From the NCBI GenBank assembly GCA_030490835.1, contig CM059977.1, positions 14,665,399-14,729,398 on the forward strand: a stretch of 64,000 bases of DNA, read 5' to 3'. The DNA is from Annona cherimola (Eukaryota; Streptophyta; Magnoliopsida; Magnoliales; Annonaceae). The notes beneath the pieces are model-generated. The model made no database searches. It was not told the origin of the DNA and saw nothing but the letters and a program-made list of their open reading frames with translations. This document shows positions 22,661 through 32,051 of the stretch, one piece after another. Made by a program: the position numbers and the translations under genes. Position 1 is the stretch's first letter. Each line of letters begins with the position of its first letter.

Positions 22661-25336
22661 ATGGAGTCCGAGCAATCCTCACATCATGAAGATCGGGATC
22701 ACCAGTTCAAGCAGTCCATTGAGGCCTACATGGTGGCAATGGACAAAAGGATGCAAAAGCTAGAGGAAGTCTTGTCAAACATGGGACAACCTCTTATAGG
22801 CGGTCAGAGCACGGCTACACCACCATTTTGTTCACAAAACCCGAATCCGGAGCAAGACGGTGGACCTCAACCATCTTCCCATAAATCCCGGATTCCAGAG
22901 CAAGACGGTGGACCACAACCATCCTCCCACAAATCCCGAAATGATCACTACAAAGAAGAGGAGGTGGTCTTAGAACAAGGCCGTAATGAAATCCAAGACC
23001 TCAAGAACCAACTTCAAAACCAACTAAAAGAAATGGAGGATCGAATCCGACAACATCAAGGGGAGGGCCTACCTTCGGCCAAAATCGAAGACTTATGCCC
23101 GTTCCCCGACACCAAGTTGCCAGAGAAGTTCGAGATACCGGCTCTACCCGCATATGAAGGAGACTCATGCCCGAGGGCTCATCTCAAGGCCTTTTGCGGC
23201 ATCCTATATCCCTTGGTGAAAAGCGAAGAAGTCTTGATAAGGCTATTCCAACATAGCCTAAAGAAGGACGCCTTGGAATGGTACATATCGTTGGATTGCC
23301 GGTTGATCAAAACATGGGAACAACTCTCTTTGGCTTTCATGGACCGCTTCTCCTACAAGTTAAACATGGCTCCAAAAAGGGCCGACCTCGAAGCGCTCAA
23401 GCAAAAAGGGGACGAAACATTCTCCGAATACATTGCTAGATGGCGGGCATTGGCGGCAAAAATGAAGAGCCCGTTGCCTTTGGATGAGCAAATCTCTATC
23501 ATCATCAACTCCGCACACCCGAGCATCTCGGGTTACCTCATTTCTCACCCCTACGTCAACTTCACTCAACTTCTCCAAGCCGGGGACCAAGTGGAGGCGG
23601 GAATTAGACATGGCACCATCTCTCCATGGCCTTACCAAGGGAACGCAACTCGAAGGAAGCAAGAACCAAAAAATGGTAATTCCTCGAAGAACCCGGATGT
23701 AAACGCCATAGACACCACCCCCAAGCCTTTTCAAAGAAAAGCATACAGAGATTTTACACCTCTCACCCAGTCATACACCGACGTCCTCAACATGCTCATC
23801 CAAAAGAATATGCTTGCACCTCTAGCTCCAAAACCTCCACCTAATCCCCTTCCTAAGAACTACCGTGAAAATGAGTTTTGTGCCTATCACCAAGGGAGAG
23901 GCCACACCACCGAGAGATGTTTTACCCTCAAACATGCCATCCAAGACTTAATAGATGATGGAAAAATCAAAATTTCATCAAACTCCCATGAGGATGTGAT
24001 CCAAAACCCCTTACCTATGCATGAACCGAGGAATCCTAATGCAACAAACATAAACTTCATAGAAGTTGCAAGGGAACCCACAAAGCCGAGTCATGAAGCC
24101 TATATGATTACTCTACAACGGGCTAAGCAAGAAACTATCACACTACAAGGAGCCGCTCCTCGGAATGTCCGTAAACCTCAAGAAGCGCATGGCCAAGACT
24201 ACCTCATATTGCCGGGCGTGAGCAACTTGAAGATTGCTCCTCCTCATCAAGAACCCGTGGTACTAACGGCCAAGTCAAAGCTAACATATGACTCGCACAA
24301 GGTCCCATGGGAATATCCTCAATGCTCGGAGATAGGCAACATCTATCCCAATGGCCGAGTCTATCGACGGGAACCGGCTCGCAACGTGATCATCAACCCG
24401 GAGAAGGAACCGCCATATGACGTGGCTTCACAACTCAAGTCCCTGCCGGCTCAAATATCCATATGGGAGTTATTATGCACATCAACAAAGCATAGGGAGG
24501 CTTTCACTAAAGTGCTAAGCGAAGCTCACATAACCACGGAGGTGACTCTCGATGCGGTGGCTCACATGATCGGGCAAATAATGGCCCCTAACGCCATCAC
24601 ATTCACCGATGAGGAGCTTCCCGCGGAAGGACGCAACCATGGACATTCTTTGAGCATCACGGTCGGGTACAATGGCTTGAAGATCCCCTTGGTAACCATT
24701 GACAACGGAGCAAGTCTTAATGTTTGCCCATTACGAACGATCAAGAGGCTTGGAATCCCGATGAATCAAATGCGGCCGAGCGACTACCATGTAAGAGCCT
24801 TTGATAACTCTCAAAAGACGGTCTTGGGTGAACTAGACATAGAAATCCAAGTGGGACCCGACACCATGGTCATCCCTTTTCAAGTCTTGGACATCCCCGC
24901 ATCTTTCAACATGCTATTGGGAAGACCTTGGTTGCATCAAACCGGAGCCATCCCGTCCTCTCTCCACCAAAAGCTCAAGTACATATCGGCAGGAAAGCTA
25001 GTGGTCATCGAAGCCGACCCCGAGATCATCATCCCGGTGGAATTTGAAAACTGTCATGAAGTTCCACTAATTGAAGTGTATGAATCTTCGGATCCTCTCC
25101 CCTTCAAGATGGATGACATACATGAAGTTCATCACATCCCTTCAAAGCAAAGGCTCCCGCTCCACTATGTCATATCTCCAGCCGAGAGGCAAACAACAAG
25201 GTTCAACATCAAATACCGAGGAAAGACGATGTTACTCAATCCTCAACAAAAGAACAACAAATGGGGACTTGGGTATAAGCCCGAGGAAGATAAATTCAAG
25301 GAATCGAACAAAGCAACTCGGTTCATAAGCGCGTGA
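22661..25336 (+). CDS. Gag-protease polyprotein of the Tat element
   Basis: 891 residues from the first in-frame ATG (MESEQSSHHED); the frame is open 14 codons further up but without ATG. A tandem 16-residue duplication (PEQDGGPQPSSHKSR) lies at 63-94, from a 48-bp repeat at 22847-22942. The retrotransposon Gag capsid domain is at roughly 170-310 (LKKDALEWYISL, FSEYIARWRALAAKMKSPLP). The zinc knuckle is C407-x2-H410-x4-H415-x4-C420, a CHHC variant with His in place of the second Cys. The aspartic protease has active site D681-N-G-A in VTIDNGASLNVCP, followed by the flap and LLGRPWLH. It forms the capsid and cuts the polyproteins. It ends in TGA at 25334; pol starts 149 bases later in another frame. 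Confidence 0.93.
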   Translation: MESEQSSHHEDRDHQFKQSIEAYMVAMDKRMQKLEEVLSNMGQPLIGGQSTATPPFCSQNPNPEQDGGPQPSSHKSRIPEQDGGPQPSSHKSRNDHYKEEEVVLEQGRNEIQDLKNQLQNQLKEMEDRIRQHQGEGLPSAKIEDLCPFPDTKLPEKFEIPALPAYEGDSCPRAHLKAFCGILYPLVKSEEVLIRLFQHSLKKDALEWYISLDCRLIKTWEQLSLAFMDRFSYKLNMAPKRADLEALKQKGDETFSEYIARWRALAAKMKSPLPLDEQISIIINSAHPSISGYLISHPYVNFTQLLQAGDQVEAGIRHGTISPWPYQGNATRRKQEPKNGNSSKNPDVNAIDTTPKPFQRKAYRDFTPLTQSYTDVLNMLIQKNMLAPLAPKPPPNPLPKNYRENEFCAYHQGRGHTTERCFTLKHAIQDLIDDGKIKISSNSHEDVIQNPLPMHEPRNPNATNINFIEVAREPTKPSHEAYMITLQRAKQETITLQGAAPRNVRKPQEAHGQDYLILPGVSNLKIAPPHQEPVVLTAKSKLTYDSHKVPWEYPQCSEIGNIYPNGRVYRREPARNVIINPEKEPPYDVASQLKSLPAQISIWELLCTSTKHREAFTKVLSEAHITTEVTLDAVAHMIGQIMAPNAITFTDEELPAEGRNHGHSLSITVGYNGLKIPLVTIDNGASLNVCPLRTIKRLGIPMNQMRPSDYHVRAFDNSQKTVLGELDIEIQVGPDTMVIPFQVLDIPASFNMLLGRPWLHQTGAIPSSLHQKLKYISAGKLVVIEADPEIIIPVEFENCHEVPLIEVYESSDPLPFKMDDIHEVHHIPSKQRLPLHYVISPAERQTTRFNIKYRGKTMLLNPQQKNNKWGLGYKPEEDKFKESNKATRFISA

Positions 25337-25485
25337 CGCATACTACCCGAGGCATTGGAGACCCAAGAAGTCTTAATGATAGCTCATGATGACCGGCATG
25401 AAAAAAAAACGCCATTATCCAAATACAAGCCAAAAATTGGTATGCGATACCAACTTGCTCGAGACCCGGCTCTAGCAGTCATATC
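25337..25485 (+). other. 149-base gap between gag-protease and pol frames
   Basis: The gag-protease frame closes with TGA and pol opens in a different frame (25486). How pol is translated is not obvious; related Ogre elements splice out an intron between protease and RT. I could not fix a convincing donor/acceptor pair by eye. Confidence 0.5.
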
Positions 25486-28400
25486 ATGCATCCGGTACCC
25501 ATTCAAAAGAAAAAGAAACAAACGGAGCCGGATATGTGGGCCAGCATTCGCTGGTCCCACGAGTTGCTAGAAATCTCAGAAGATCGTGGAGTTGATGAGG
25601 AGCTGCGCGGCAACATAGAAAGACATGAAAACAAAGACGCAGCTTTGGACTACGAGATCGTCAATTTGGGAACCCCGGAACTACCCAAATGTCTTCGTAT
25701 TGGAAAGAACTTATCCACCGAAGAAAGAAACCAAATGCTCGCTTTTCTCAAGCCTCGGCTAGTCAACTTCGCCTTTTCCTACGAAGACATGCCCGGACTT
25801 GACGAAAATCTCATTACTCATCAACTCCCAATAAAGGCCGGTGTCAAGCCGGTAAAGCAAAAATTAAGGAGGCTTAAACCGGAATGGATACCCAAGATAA
25901 GGGATGAAGTGATCAAGCAATACAATGCCGGATTCTTGGTAGTATCTCATTACCCGCAATGGCTAGCTAATGTTGTTCCCGTGCCTAAGAAGGATGGAAA
26001 GGTCCGAGTGTGCATTGACTATAGAGATCTCAACAAGGCTAGCCCGAAGGATGACTTCCCACTGCCTCACATCGATGCTCTAATCGACAACACGGCGGGC
26101 CATACATGGTTCTCCTTCATGGATGGGTTCTCCGGGTATAATCAAATCAAGATCGCCGAAGAAGATAGAGAAAAGACATCCTTCATCACTCCTTGGGGGA
26201 CATTTTGCTACAAAGTAATGCCATTCGGTTTGAAAAATGCCGGAGCTACATATCAACGTACCATGACGGCCATCTTCCATGACATGATGGGCAAAGAAAT
26301 GGAGGTCTATGTGGACGACATGATAGTCCGGTCTTGCACTTTTGGAGAGCATCTAAGAGACTTGGAAAAATTATTCAACCGGATGGAGAAATTTCAACTA
26401 AGGCTCAACCCGCAAAAATGTGTCTTTGGAGCTCAAAAGGGGCGCTTGCTCGGATTCATCGTTAGTGGAAAAGGAATTGAGGTGGACCCAGCAAAAGTCA
26501 AGGCAATACTAAGCATGCCGCCTCCCGCAACCGAAAAAGAGATAAGGGGATTCTTGGGCAAGCTACAATACATTAGTCGGTTCATATCCCGACTAGCATC
26601 CACTTGTGAACCGATCTTCAAGTTGCTAAGAAAAGACTCTCCCAAAGAATGGAATGAAGATTGCCAAATCGCCTTTGATAAAATCAAAGCCTACTTGGTT
26701 AACCCTCCCATCCTGGTGCCACCTAGAGCGGAAGGTCCCTTGCTGTTGTATCTCTCAGTCACTCCAACGGCATTGGGGGCGGTGCTAGGACAACCGGACG
26801 ATTCGGGACGGAAGGAACAAGCCATATATTACTTGAGCAGAAAATATACCCCTACGGAAGTCAGATATCCGGAGATTGAAAAGGCATGCTTGTCTCTTGT
26901 ATGGGCCGTGCAAAAGTTAAGGCAATATATTATGTCCCGAACCGTATTACTTATCTCTAAGATGGACCCGTTGAAGTATCTTTGTCAAAAGACCGTATTG
27001 ACGGGAAAGCTAGCACGGTGGCAATTGCTCCTCACAGAGTTTGACATAGTATATGTCACAAGAAAAGCTGTCAAGGGACAAGTGGTAGCGGACTACCTAG
27101 CCGCACAGGCGCTCCCGGATTACCAACCGCTACAGGAAGACTTTCCGGATGAGGAAATACTACTTGTGGAGCAAGATGAAGAAAATGATGCTTGGACCTT
27201 ATACTTTGATGGCGCATGGAACGCTTCAGGCAACGGAATAGGTGTGGTCCTATGCTCCCCCAACCAAGCCCCAATCATGATATCAAGAAGATTGGTTTTC
27301 CCATGCACAAACAATATCGCCGAATATGAAGCTTGCCTAGCCGGAGTGCGGGAAGCGTACAAGCTGGGGGCAAGAAAACTTCAAATCTATGGAGATTCGC
27401 AGTTGGTAATCAACCAAGCTAATGGAGAATGGGAAACCCGAGATGAGAAGCTAAAGCCATACCACACGGCACTAACTCACTTGGTTTACTCATTCGAAGA
27501 AGTCACTTTCACCTATGCGCCACGGGCTCAAAACCAATGGGCGGATGCACTAGCAACCTTGGCATCCATGGTTGAAATACCATATGGGAAGGGAACTCAA
27601 GAAATCACGGTGCAAACATCTCAACAACCCGCATATTGCTTGCAAGTGACGGCCGAAGCTGAAGAAACTCAAGAGGAAGAAAAGCCGTGGTATCATGACA
27701 TAAGACAGTTCTTGGAGCACCAAGCATTCGATGATCATATCACGCTTGCGGAAAGAAGAACCATCAAGAGACTAGCCTCTAGCTACATAATACAGGGGGC
27801 AACATTGTATAAGAGATCTCACAACCAAATGCTACTACGGTGTGTGGACCGGCTAGAAGCAAAGGAAGTTATGACCCAAATCCATGATGGGGACTGCGGA
27901 GCACATATGAATGGGATCATGCTGGCAAAAAAGATAATGCGCCAAGGATACTATTGGATCTCAATGGAAAAAGATTGCTCAGAGTATGTGAGGAGATGCT
28001 TCAAATGCCAAGAGCACGGGAACTTGATACACTCACCCGCAACGGACTTGCATTACTTATCTACCCCATGGCCTTTCTCAACTTGGGGAATAGATATAAT
28101 CGGGAAGATAGCCCCTAAATCCATTGGCGGTCATGAATACATATTGGTGGCAATAGAGTATTTCACTAAATGGGTTGAAGCAACTTCCTTCCCAACTATT
28201 AATGCGGCACAAGTCATACGCTTCATCAAAGGAAACATTCTATCAAGGTTCGGGCTTCCGCAAGCAATCATAAGTGACAACGGAACGGTCTTCGTCAGTA
28301 AGAAAGTTCAAGACTTCCTAGCTCAATACAAAATACAACACCACAGATCAAGTCCCTACCGTCCTCAAGCCAACGGGGCCGTAGAAGCTGCAAACAAGAC

Positions 28401-28938
28401 CTTAATCAAGATCCTTGGCAAAATGGTGGAAAACTACCGAGATTGGGCGGAAAAGTTGCCATACGCCTTGTGGGCATACCGAACTTCTATCCGGAGAGCC
28501 ACGGGGTTCTCACCCTATGCCTTGACTTACGGCATGGAAGCGGTCCTACCCATTGAGGTGGAAGTCCCAACTTGGAGGATATTGAAGGAGAGCGAATTAG
28601 AAATGGAAGAATGGATGCAAACACGTCAATCCCAACTGGATTTGCTTGATGAAAAGAGAATTCAAGCCCTTCACCACACCCAAGCATATCAATGGCGAAT
28701 GGCACGGGCTTATAACCGATCGGTAAGAGCTAAGAACTTCCAAGAGGGTGACCTCGTCATGAAAAGGATCCTACTTGTTCATCCTTCAGATAAAAGAGGC
28801 AAGTTTAGGCCTAATTGGGAAGGTCCGTGGGTTATAGCCAAAGTTTTATCAAACGGAGCATTAGCCATTTCAAAACCCGAAGACAACGGAAAGGCCGAAA
28901 TCATAAGTTCGGACCATGTCAAGAAGTTCTATGCATAA
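25486..28938 (+). CDS. Pol polyprotein: RT, RNase H, archaeal-type RNase H, integrase
   Basis: 1150 residues from ATG 25486. Reverse transcriptase covers about residues 110-330, with VPVPKKDGKVRVCIDYRDLN and the catalytic Y275-V-D-D278. The first RNase H (about 400-520) has LYLSVTPTALGAVL where active gypsy enzymes carry a TDAS-type Asp, so it looks catalytically degenerate. A second, archaeal-type RNase H follows, with D575 (YFDGAWN), E613 (NNIAEYEACL), D637 (GDSQLV) and D687 (WADALA), which supplies the activity in Tat elements. The integrase has an HHCC zinc domain (CFKCQ) and the triad D870-x60-D931-x35-E967, a perfect DD35E. The C-terminus has the GPWVI barrel-like module and no chromodomain is evident. 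The frame is undamaged. The true N-terminus depends on how the gag-pol junction is handled. Confidence 0.95.
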   Translation: MHPVPIQKKKKQTEPDMWASIRWSHELLEISEDRGVDEELRGNIERHENKDAALDYEIVNLGTPELPKCLRIGKNLSTEERNQMLAFLKPRLVNFAFSYEDMPGLDENLITHQLPIKAGVKPVKQKLRRLKPEWIPKIRDEVIKQYNAGFLVVSHYPQWLANVVPVPKKDGKVRVCIDYRDLNKASPKDDFPLPHIDALIDNTAGHTWFSFMDGFSGYNQIKIAEEDREKTSFITPWGTFCYKVMPFGLKNAGATYQRTMTAIFHDMMGKEMEVYVDDMIVRSCTFGEHLRDLEKLFNRMEKFQLRLNPQKCVFGAQKGRLLGFIVSGKGIEVDPAKVKAILSMPPPATEKEIRGFLGKLQYISRFISRLASTCEPIFKLLRKDSPKEWNEDCQIAFDKIKAYLVNPPILVPPRAEGPLLLYLSVTPTALGAVLGQPDDSGRKEQAIYYLSRKYTPTEVRYPEIEKACLSLVWAVQKLRQYIMSRTVLLISKMDPLKYLCQKTVLTGKLARWQLLLTEFDIVYVTRKAVKGQVVADYLAAQALPDYQPLQEDFPDEEILLVEQDEENDAWTLYFDGAWNASGNGIGVVLCSPNQAPIMISRRLVFPCTNNIAEYEACLAGVREAYKLGARKLQIYGDSQLVINQANGEWETRDEKLKPYHTALTHLVYSFEEVTFTYAPRAQNQWADALATLASMVEIPYGKGTQEITVQTSQQPAYCLQVTAEAEETQEEEKPWYHDIRQFLEHQAFDDHITLAERRTIKRLASSYIIQGATLYKRSHNQMLLRCVDRLEAKEVMTQIHDGDCGAHMNGIMLAKKIMRQGYYWISMEKDCSEYVRRCFKCQEHGNLIHSPATDLHYLSTPWPFSTWGIDIIGKIAPKSIGGHEYILVAIEYFTKWVEATSFPTINAAQVIRFIKGNILSRFGLPQAIISDNGTVFVSKKVQDFLAQYKIQHHRSSPYRPQANGAVEAANKTLIKILGKMVENYRDWAEKLPYALWAYRTSIRRATGFSPYALTYGMEAVLPIEVEVPTWRILKESELEMEEWMQTRQSQLDLLDEKRIQALHHTQAYQWRMARAYNRSVRAKNFQEGDLVMKRILLVHPSDKRGKFRPNWEGPWVIAKVLSNGALAISKPEDNGKAEIISSDHVKKFYA

Positions 28939-29650
28939 AAAGGCCCACCATCGCATTACTGATATGACAGCAAAGCATGAGGAACACCCAGAAACCGTCC
29001 CTCAGCATCTCTCAAGAAATCAAATGCAAATCACAAGTGCAGAACTGCTGCTGCTGGAAACAGGCCGTTTGACCTAAAAAGTTTTTAGGTCCTGAAGCGT
29101 TACTCGCAAAGCAGAACTTCAGCAACCCGGCAGATGCCCGAAATGTGACCAAAAGGGTCGGGAATTCAGAAGCAGGGGGCCAAACAGACCAGAGACGAGC
29201 TGCAACTCATCTTGAACCAATTCTTAATACATTCAAGGCAAAAACTCAAGTCTTAGTGAAAGATTCATGAAGCCCGCAATGAAAGATGCAATCCAACAAC
29301 TCAAACGTCCAAAATCTGGACTCGCCAGGAAAACAATGGTACTGTTCACAGAAGACAATGGATTTTTTAGAGTTTGCAAAATCCAAAAGCAAAGCAAAGA
29401 ATGGAACATCAAGATATAGCCAAAAAAGTTCATTTCATTACTCCCAAAGATGCAATTACATGACGACAAAGGAGAAAGGCATGTCTCCAAATACAAGGCT
29501 GTCCCAAAAGGAGAAGAAAAGAAATCTAAGAGAAGAAAGGGAGCCATATACATGAGAACAACAAAAATATCTATACAATCCATTGGCTCTACTCCTCCAA
29601 GCATTCACAAAAAGAACAAAACAAAAAAAGGGCTACACATCCCAAAGGCA
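28939..29650. other. Non-coding stretch between pol and antisense gene B, with palindrome
   Basis: Mostly A/G-rich on the plus strand, no coding signal. Holds the second palindrome (29071-29091) and presumably the 3' UTR of minus-strand gene B. The bases after the palindrome (GGTCCTGAAGCGT, then GCAGAACTT) weakly resemble those after copy 1 in the leader. Confidence 0.6.
29071..29091. repeat. Palindrome, copy 2 (10-bp arms)
   Basis: The same 19-bp palindrome as at 22069, here extended by one base pair to GACCT...AGGTC. Lies about 560 bases beyond the stop of antisense gene B. Confidence 0.9.
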
Positions 29651-31201
29651 TTAGTGCCTAGCATCTAAGAGTGATTTGAGGTGCTCCAAGGCGGTTTCGT
29701 GATGATCAAGCATTCCTCCCATAGAGGCCAAGGCATCGGACTGTTGCAAGCAAATCGAAGCCAAAACTTCCACTTGAGAATGGAGAGCTTGCATATCCCG
29801 GTAAATCCGCCGAAATCCCATAAAGAGATCCGCCGTAGACACGGCACCACTTGCAATGAGACCTCGAGGACGTACGCCCGCAACAAGTTGGCTCATCCAA
29901 GCACGGTAATCGCTAGTCGCTTCGGGTATTATGGTAGGTATGGCACCCAATTCCAAGGCCGTGCGGCTCGATGCCCATTCTTGCTTAAAAAGGCTAACCG
30001 AAGACAAAAGATGGGAATCATAGCTCAAGTACCCAAGTGGCGAGCCGTAAACATAGGGGAGATCTTGCAACATCCCAAATTGCCTCATGAAGCGTTGGGG
30101 AAGATAGGATGAGCACCCGTACAATCCAAGTAAAGTCAAGCCACCAAAGCTTTTGGTGCAAAGAATAGGGTCGACTACAAGCCATGGGGGCAACCATACA
30201 ACATCCACCTCGGTCAACTCCTTCAAGCGGCTATGCATATCTGTGGGCAAAGGGGTTAGCTCGGCAGCAAGCAACGTCTTCGCAAGGCCGGTACCCTCCA
30301 CCAAGGCTCGAGGCACCCCGATGAAAGCCCCCAAATGCTCCAAAAGCCATATCTGCAAAAGAAAGTGCGTCAGTCCTCTTCAAAAGAGAGCACCCATGAA
30401 CGGGAAAGGCAAGGAAAAGGGAAACCTACGATATACCTGCAAGACGGAAAGACAACCTTGAAAAGGAGTCTTCTCTAGGCGCCTCAAAGTTAATCCTTCA
30501 TAGACATGGGCTAACACCAAAGAGACAATGGATTCATGGCGAATAACCATTGATACCACAGGAAGTAATTCGGATCTAAAACCGACTGCCGGACAAGGGA
30601 TTAACACTTCAGTGAGGATAGCAAAGATTAAGGCATTCCTGCAATGGATCCGTCTCAATCCGTCAATCTGGCGGTTATATGAAAAGAGGGAATAAAAAAC
30701 ATCCAATGGCATGTGCATGTCCAACGCATCATAGCCTAATGCAATGGTAGAGGCCCGTAAGCCAAACAAGTCAAGCAAAGCCTCTCCGACGCTACCGATA
30801 GAGCAAGGCGCATACATAGCGCTAGATAACGGGAACCCCGTCAATGCAGCAACTTCCTCTAAAGAAGGAGAAAGCTCTACACTCCCAAACCGGAAAACAC
30901 ATAGGTCGGGTATCCAATGCTCTACAGCCATGGTCAAAAGATCAAAGTTAAGTGGGACTCTAGCTAAATCCAATACGTCCAGAAAATTCAGCTCCATCAG
31001 CACCATTTTTTCTTCCTCACAAAGGTCATTTATCCACTCCAACAGAATCTCTCCAGCACAAGGGCCTTGAAGAGGGGAAACAGAAGGGGAAACAGGGTCA
31101 ACAGGGGGCAGGAGGTCTTCCATGAATAGGCCCCCGTTCGGCAGCATTATGCCCCCATTAACAGGTGGAAAATCCCCTTCATTTCCCATGAAATCAGCCA
31201 T
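29651..31201 (-). CDS. Antisense gene B of the retrotransposon: plant-mobile-domain/DUF7745-like protein
   Basis: Two-exon gene on the strand opposite to gag-pol. Exons 31201-30437 and 30352-29651 are joined across an 84-base intron with GTATAT donor and TTTTGCAG acceptor, phase 0; 488 residues. The start is ATG 31201 (MADFMGNEGD); one codon upstream is TTG. Residues 95-117 carry HWIPDLCVFRF and GSVELSPSLEEVAALTGFPL, the W-x-F-x-(L/P)-x-LEE pattern of plant mobile domain/DUF7745 proteins. After the junction, IWLLEHLGAF and RQFGML (about 355) fit the later half of such domains. The C-terminus (about 420-488) looks helical. Function unknown; mobile-domain relatives include the nuclear MAIN/MAIL1 proteins and transposon-borne copies. 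It is bracketed by palindrome copies 2 and 3. Whether the domain is best called PMD or DUF7745 needs a profile search. Confidence 0.78.
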
Positions 31202-32051
31202 CAAGCAAGGAAAGTAAAGGCAGAAACGAAAGCACTACAGAAACGAGAAATCCAGAAGCAAAGAGACAGTAAATGATACAGCAAATGCAGCAGAGAATGC
31301 AGCCATGAATACACCATTGAAGGAGCTTAAAAAGAATGAGAAACGGCCACCAACTCACTCAAACAGAAGCAGAAAACGTGGATGGCAAGTCCCTTCGCGG
31401 AATGGCCGTGAACTGGAAATCCGGGAGAAAGCAAGGAGGAGATCAGACGCGAAATGATGAAAACCGGACGCCATTAATGGAAAGCCCACGCCTCTTAATC
31501 ACAGCAGCGGCAGAACTGAAAAAGAAAGTACTCCCGTACTCAAGCAAGTTGACCTTTTGAGCTGAAGGACGGAGAATGATCATCCAAGAGGGGAAAATGC
31601 GAGAAAAGCGCTGCCACAAACCATAGCCGATGCAGAGGAGGCAGGGCAGGCGGGCCCCAGCTCGCACGGAAGGAGAAAATCGCGCAGAAGAAGGGAAAAT
31701 GCAGATAAATGGGGAGTTTTAGCCCGCTGGTCGCGAAAATAGAAAAGGACGTCGACTGACCTAAAAAGTTTTTAGGTCTATATATATAAAATTCTTGCAG
31801 CGCCTATAGGCAGAATTTTCAAATGGCCAACGGCCTACAAATGATTAGAGCACTACAAGGACGTCAAAAAGAAGACTTTTACACATGGCAAGGCCCTGCA
31901 AGAAGCAAATACATCACATAGCCCAAACCACAAGACAAAAGAGACATCCAAAAAATAATAAGCCGGTATTCATACGGCTTTATATTTCAAAAAAAATAAG
32001 GCCTTCAATCTTGCGAATTTGCAGTCCAACCCCAAAAGGAATAAAAAGTCT
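31202..32051 (-). other. Region between the two antisense genes: gene A 3' end, gene B promoter candidate
   Basis: No protein-like frame. Presumably holds the 3' UTR of gene A and the promoter of gene B. On the minus strand TTTTATATATATAG (31780-31793) is a TATA-like site about 580 bases upstream of the gene B ATG, directly followed by palindrome copy 3. Confidence 0.5.
31758..31778. repeat. Palindrome, copy 3 (10-bp arms)
   Basis: GACCTAAAAAGTTTTTAGGTC, identical to copy 2. It abuts a TATATATATAAAA run, so on the minus strand it sits just downstream of a TATA-like site for antisense gene B. Confidence 0.9.
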
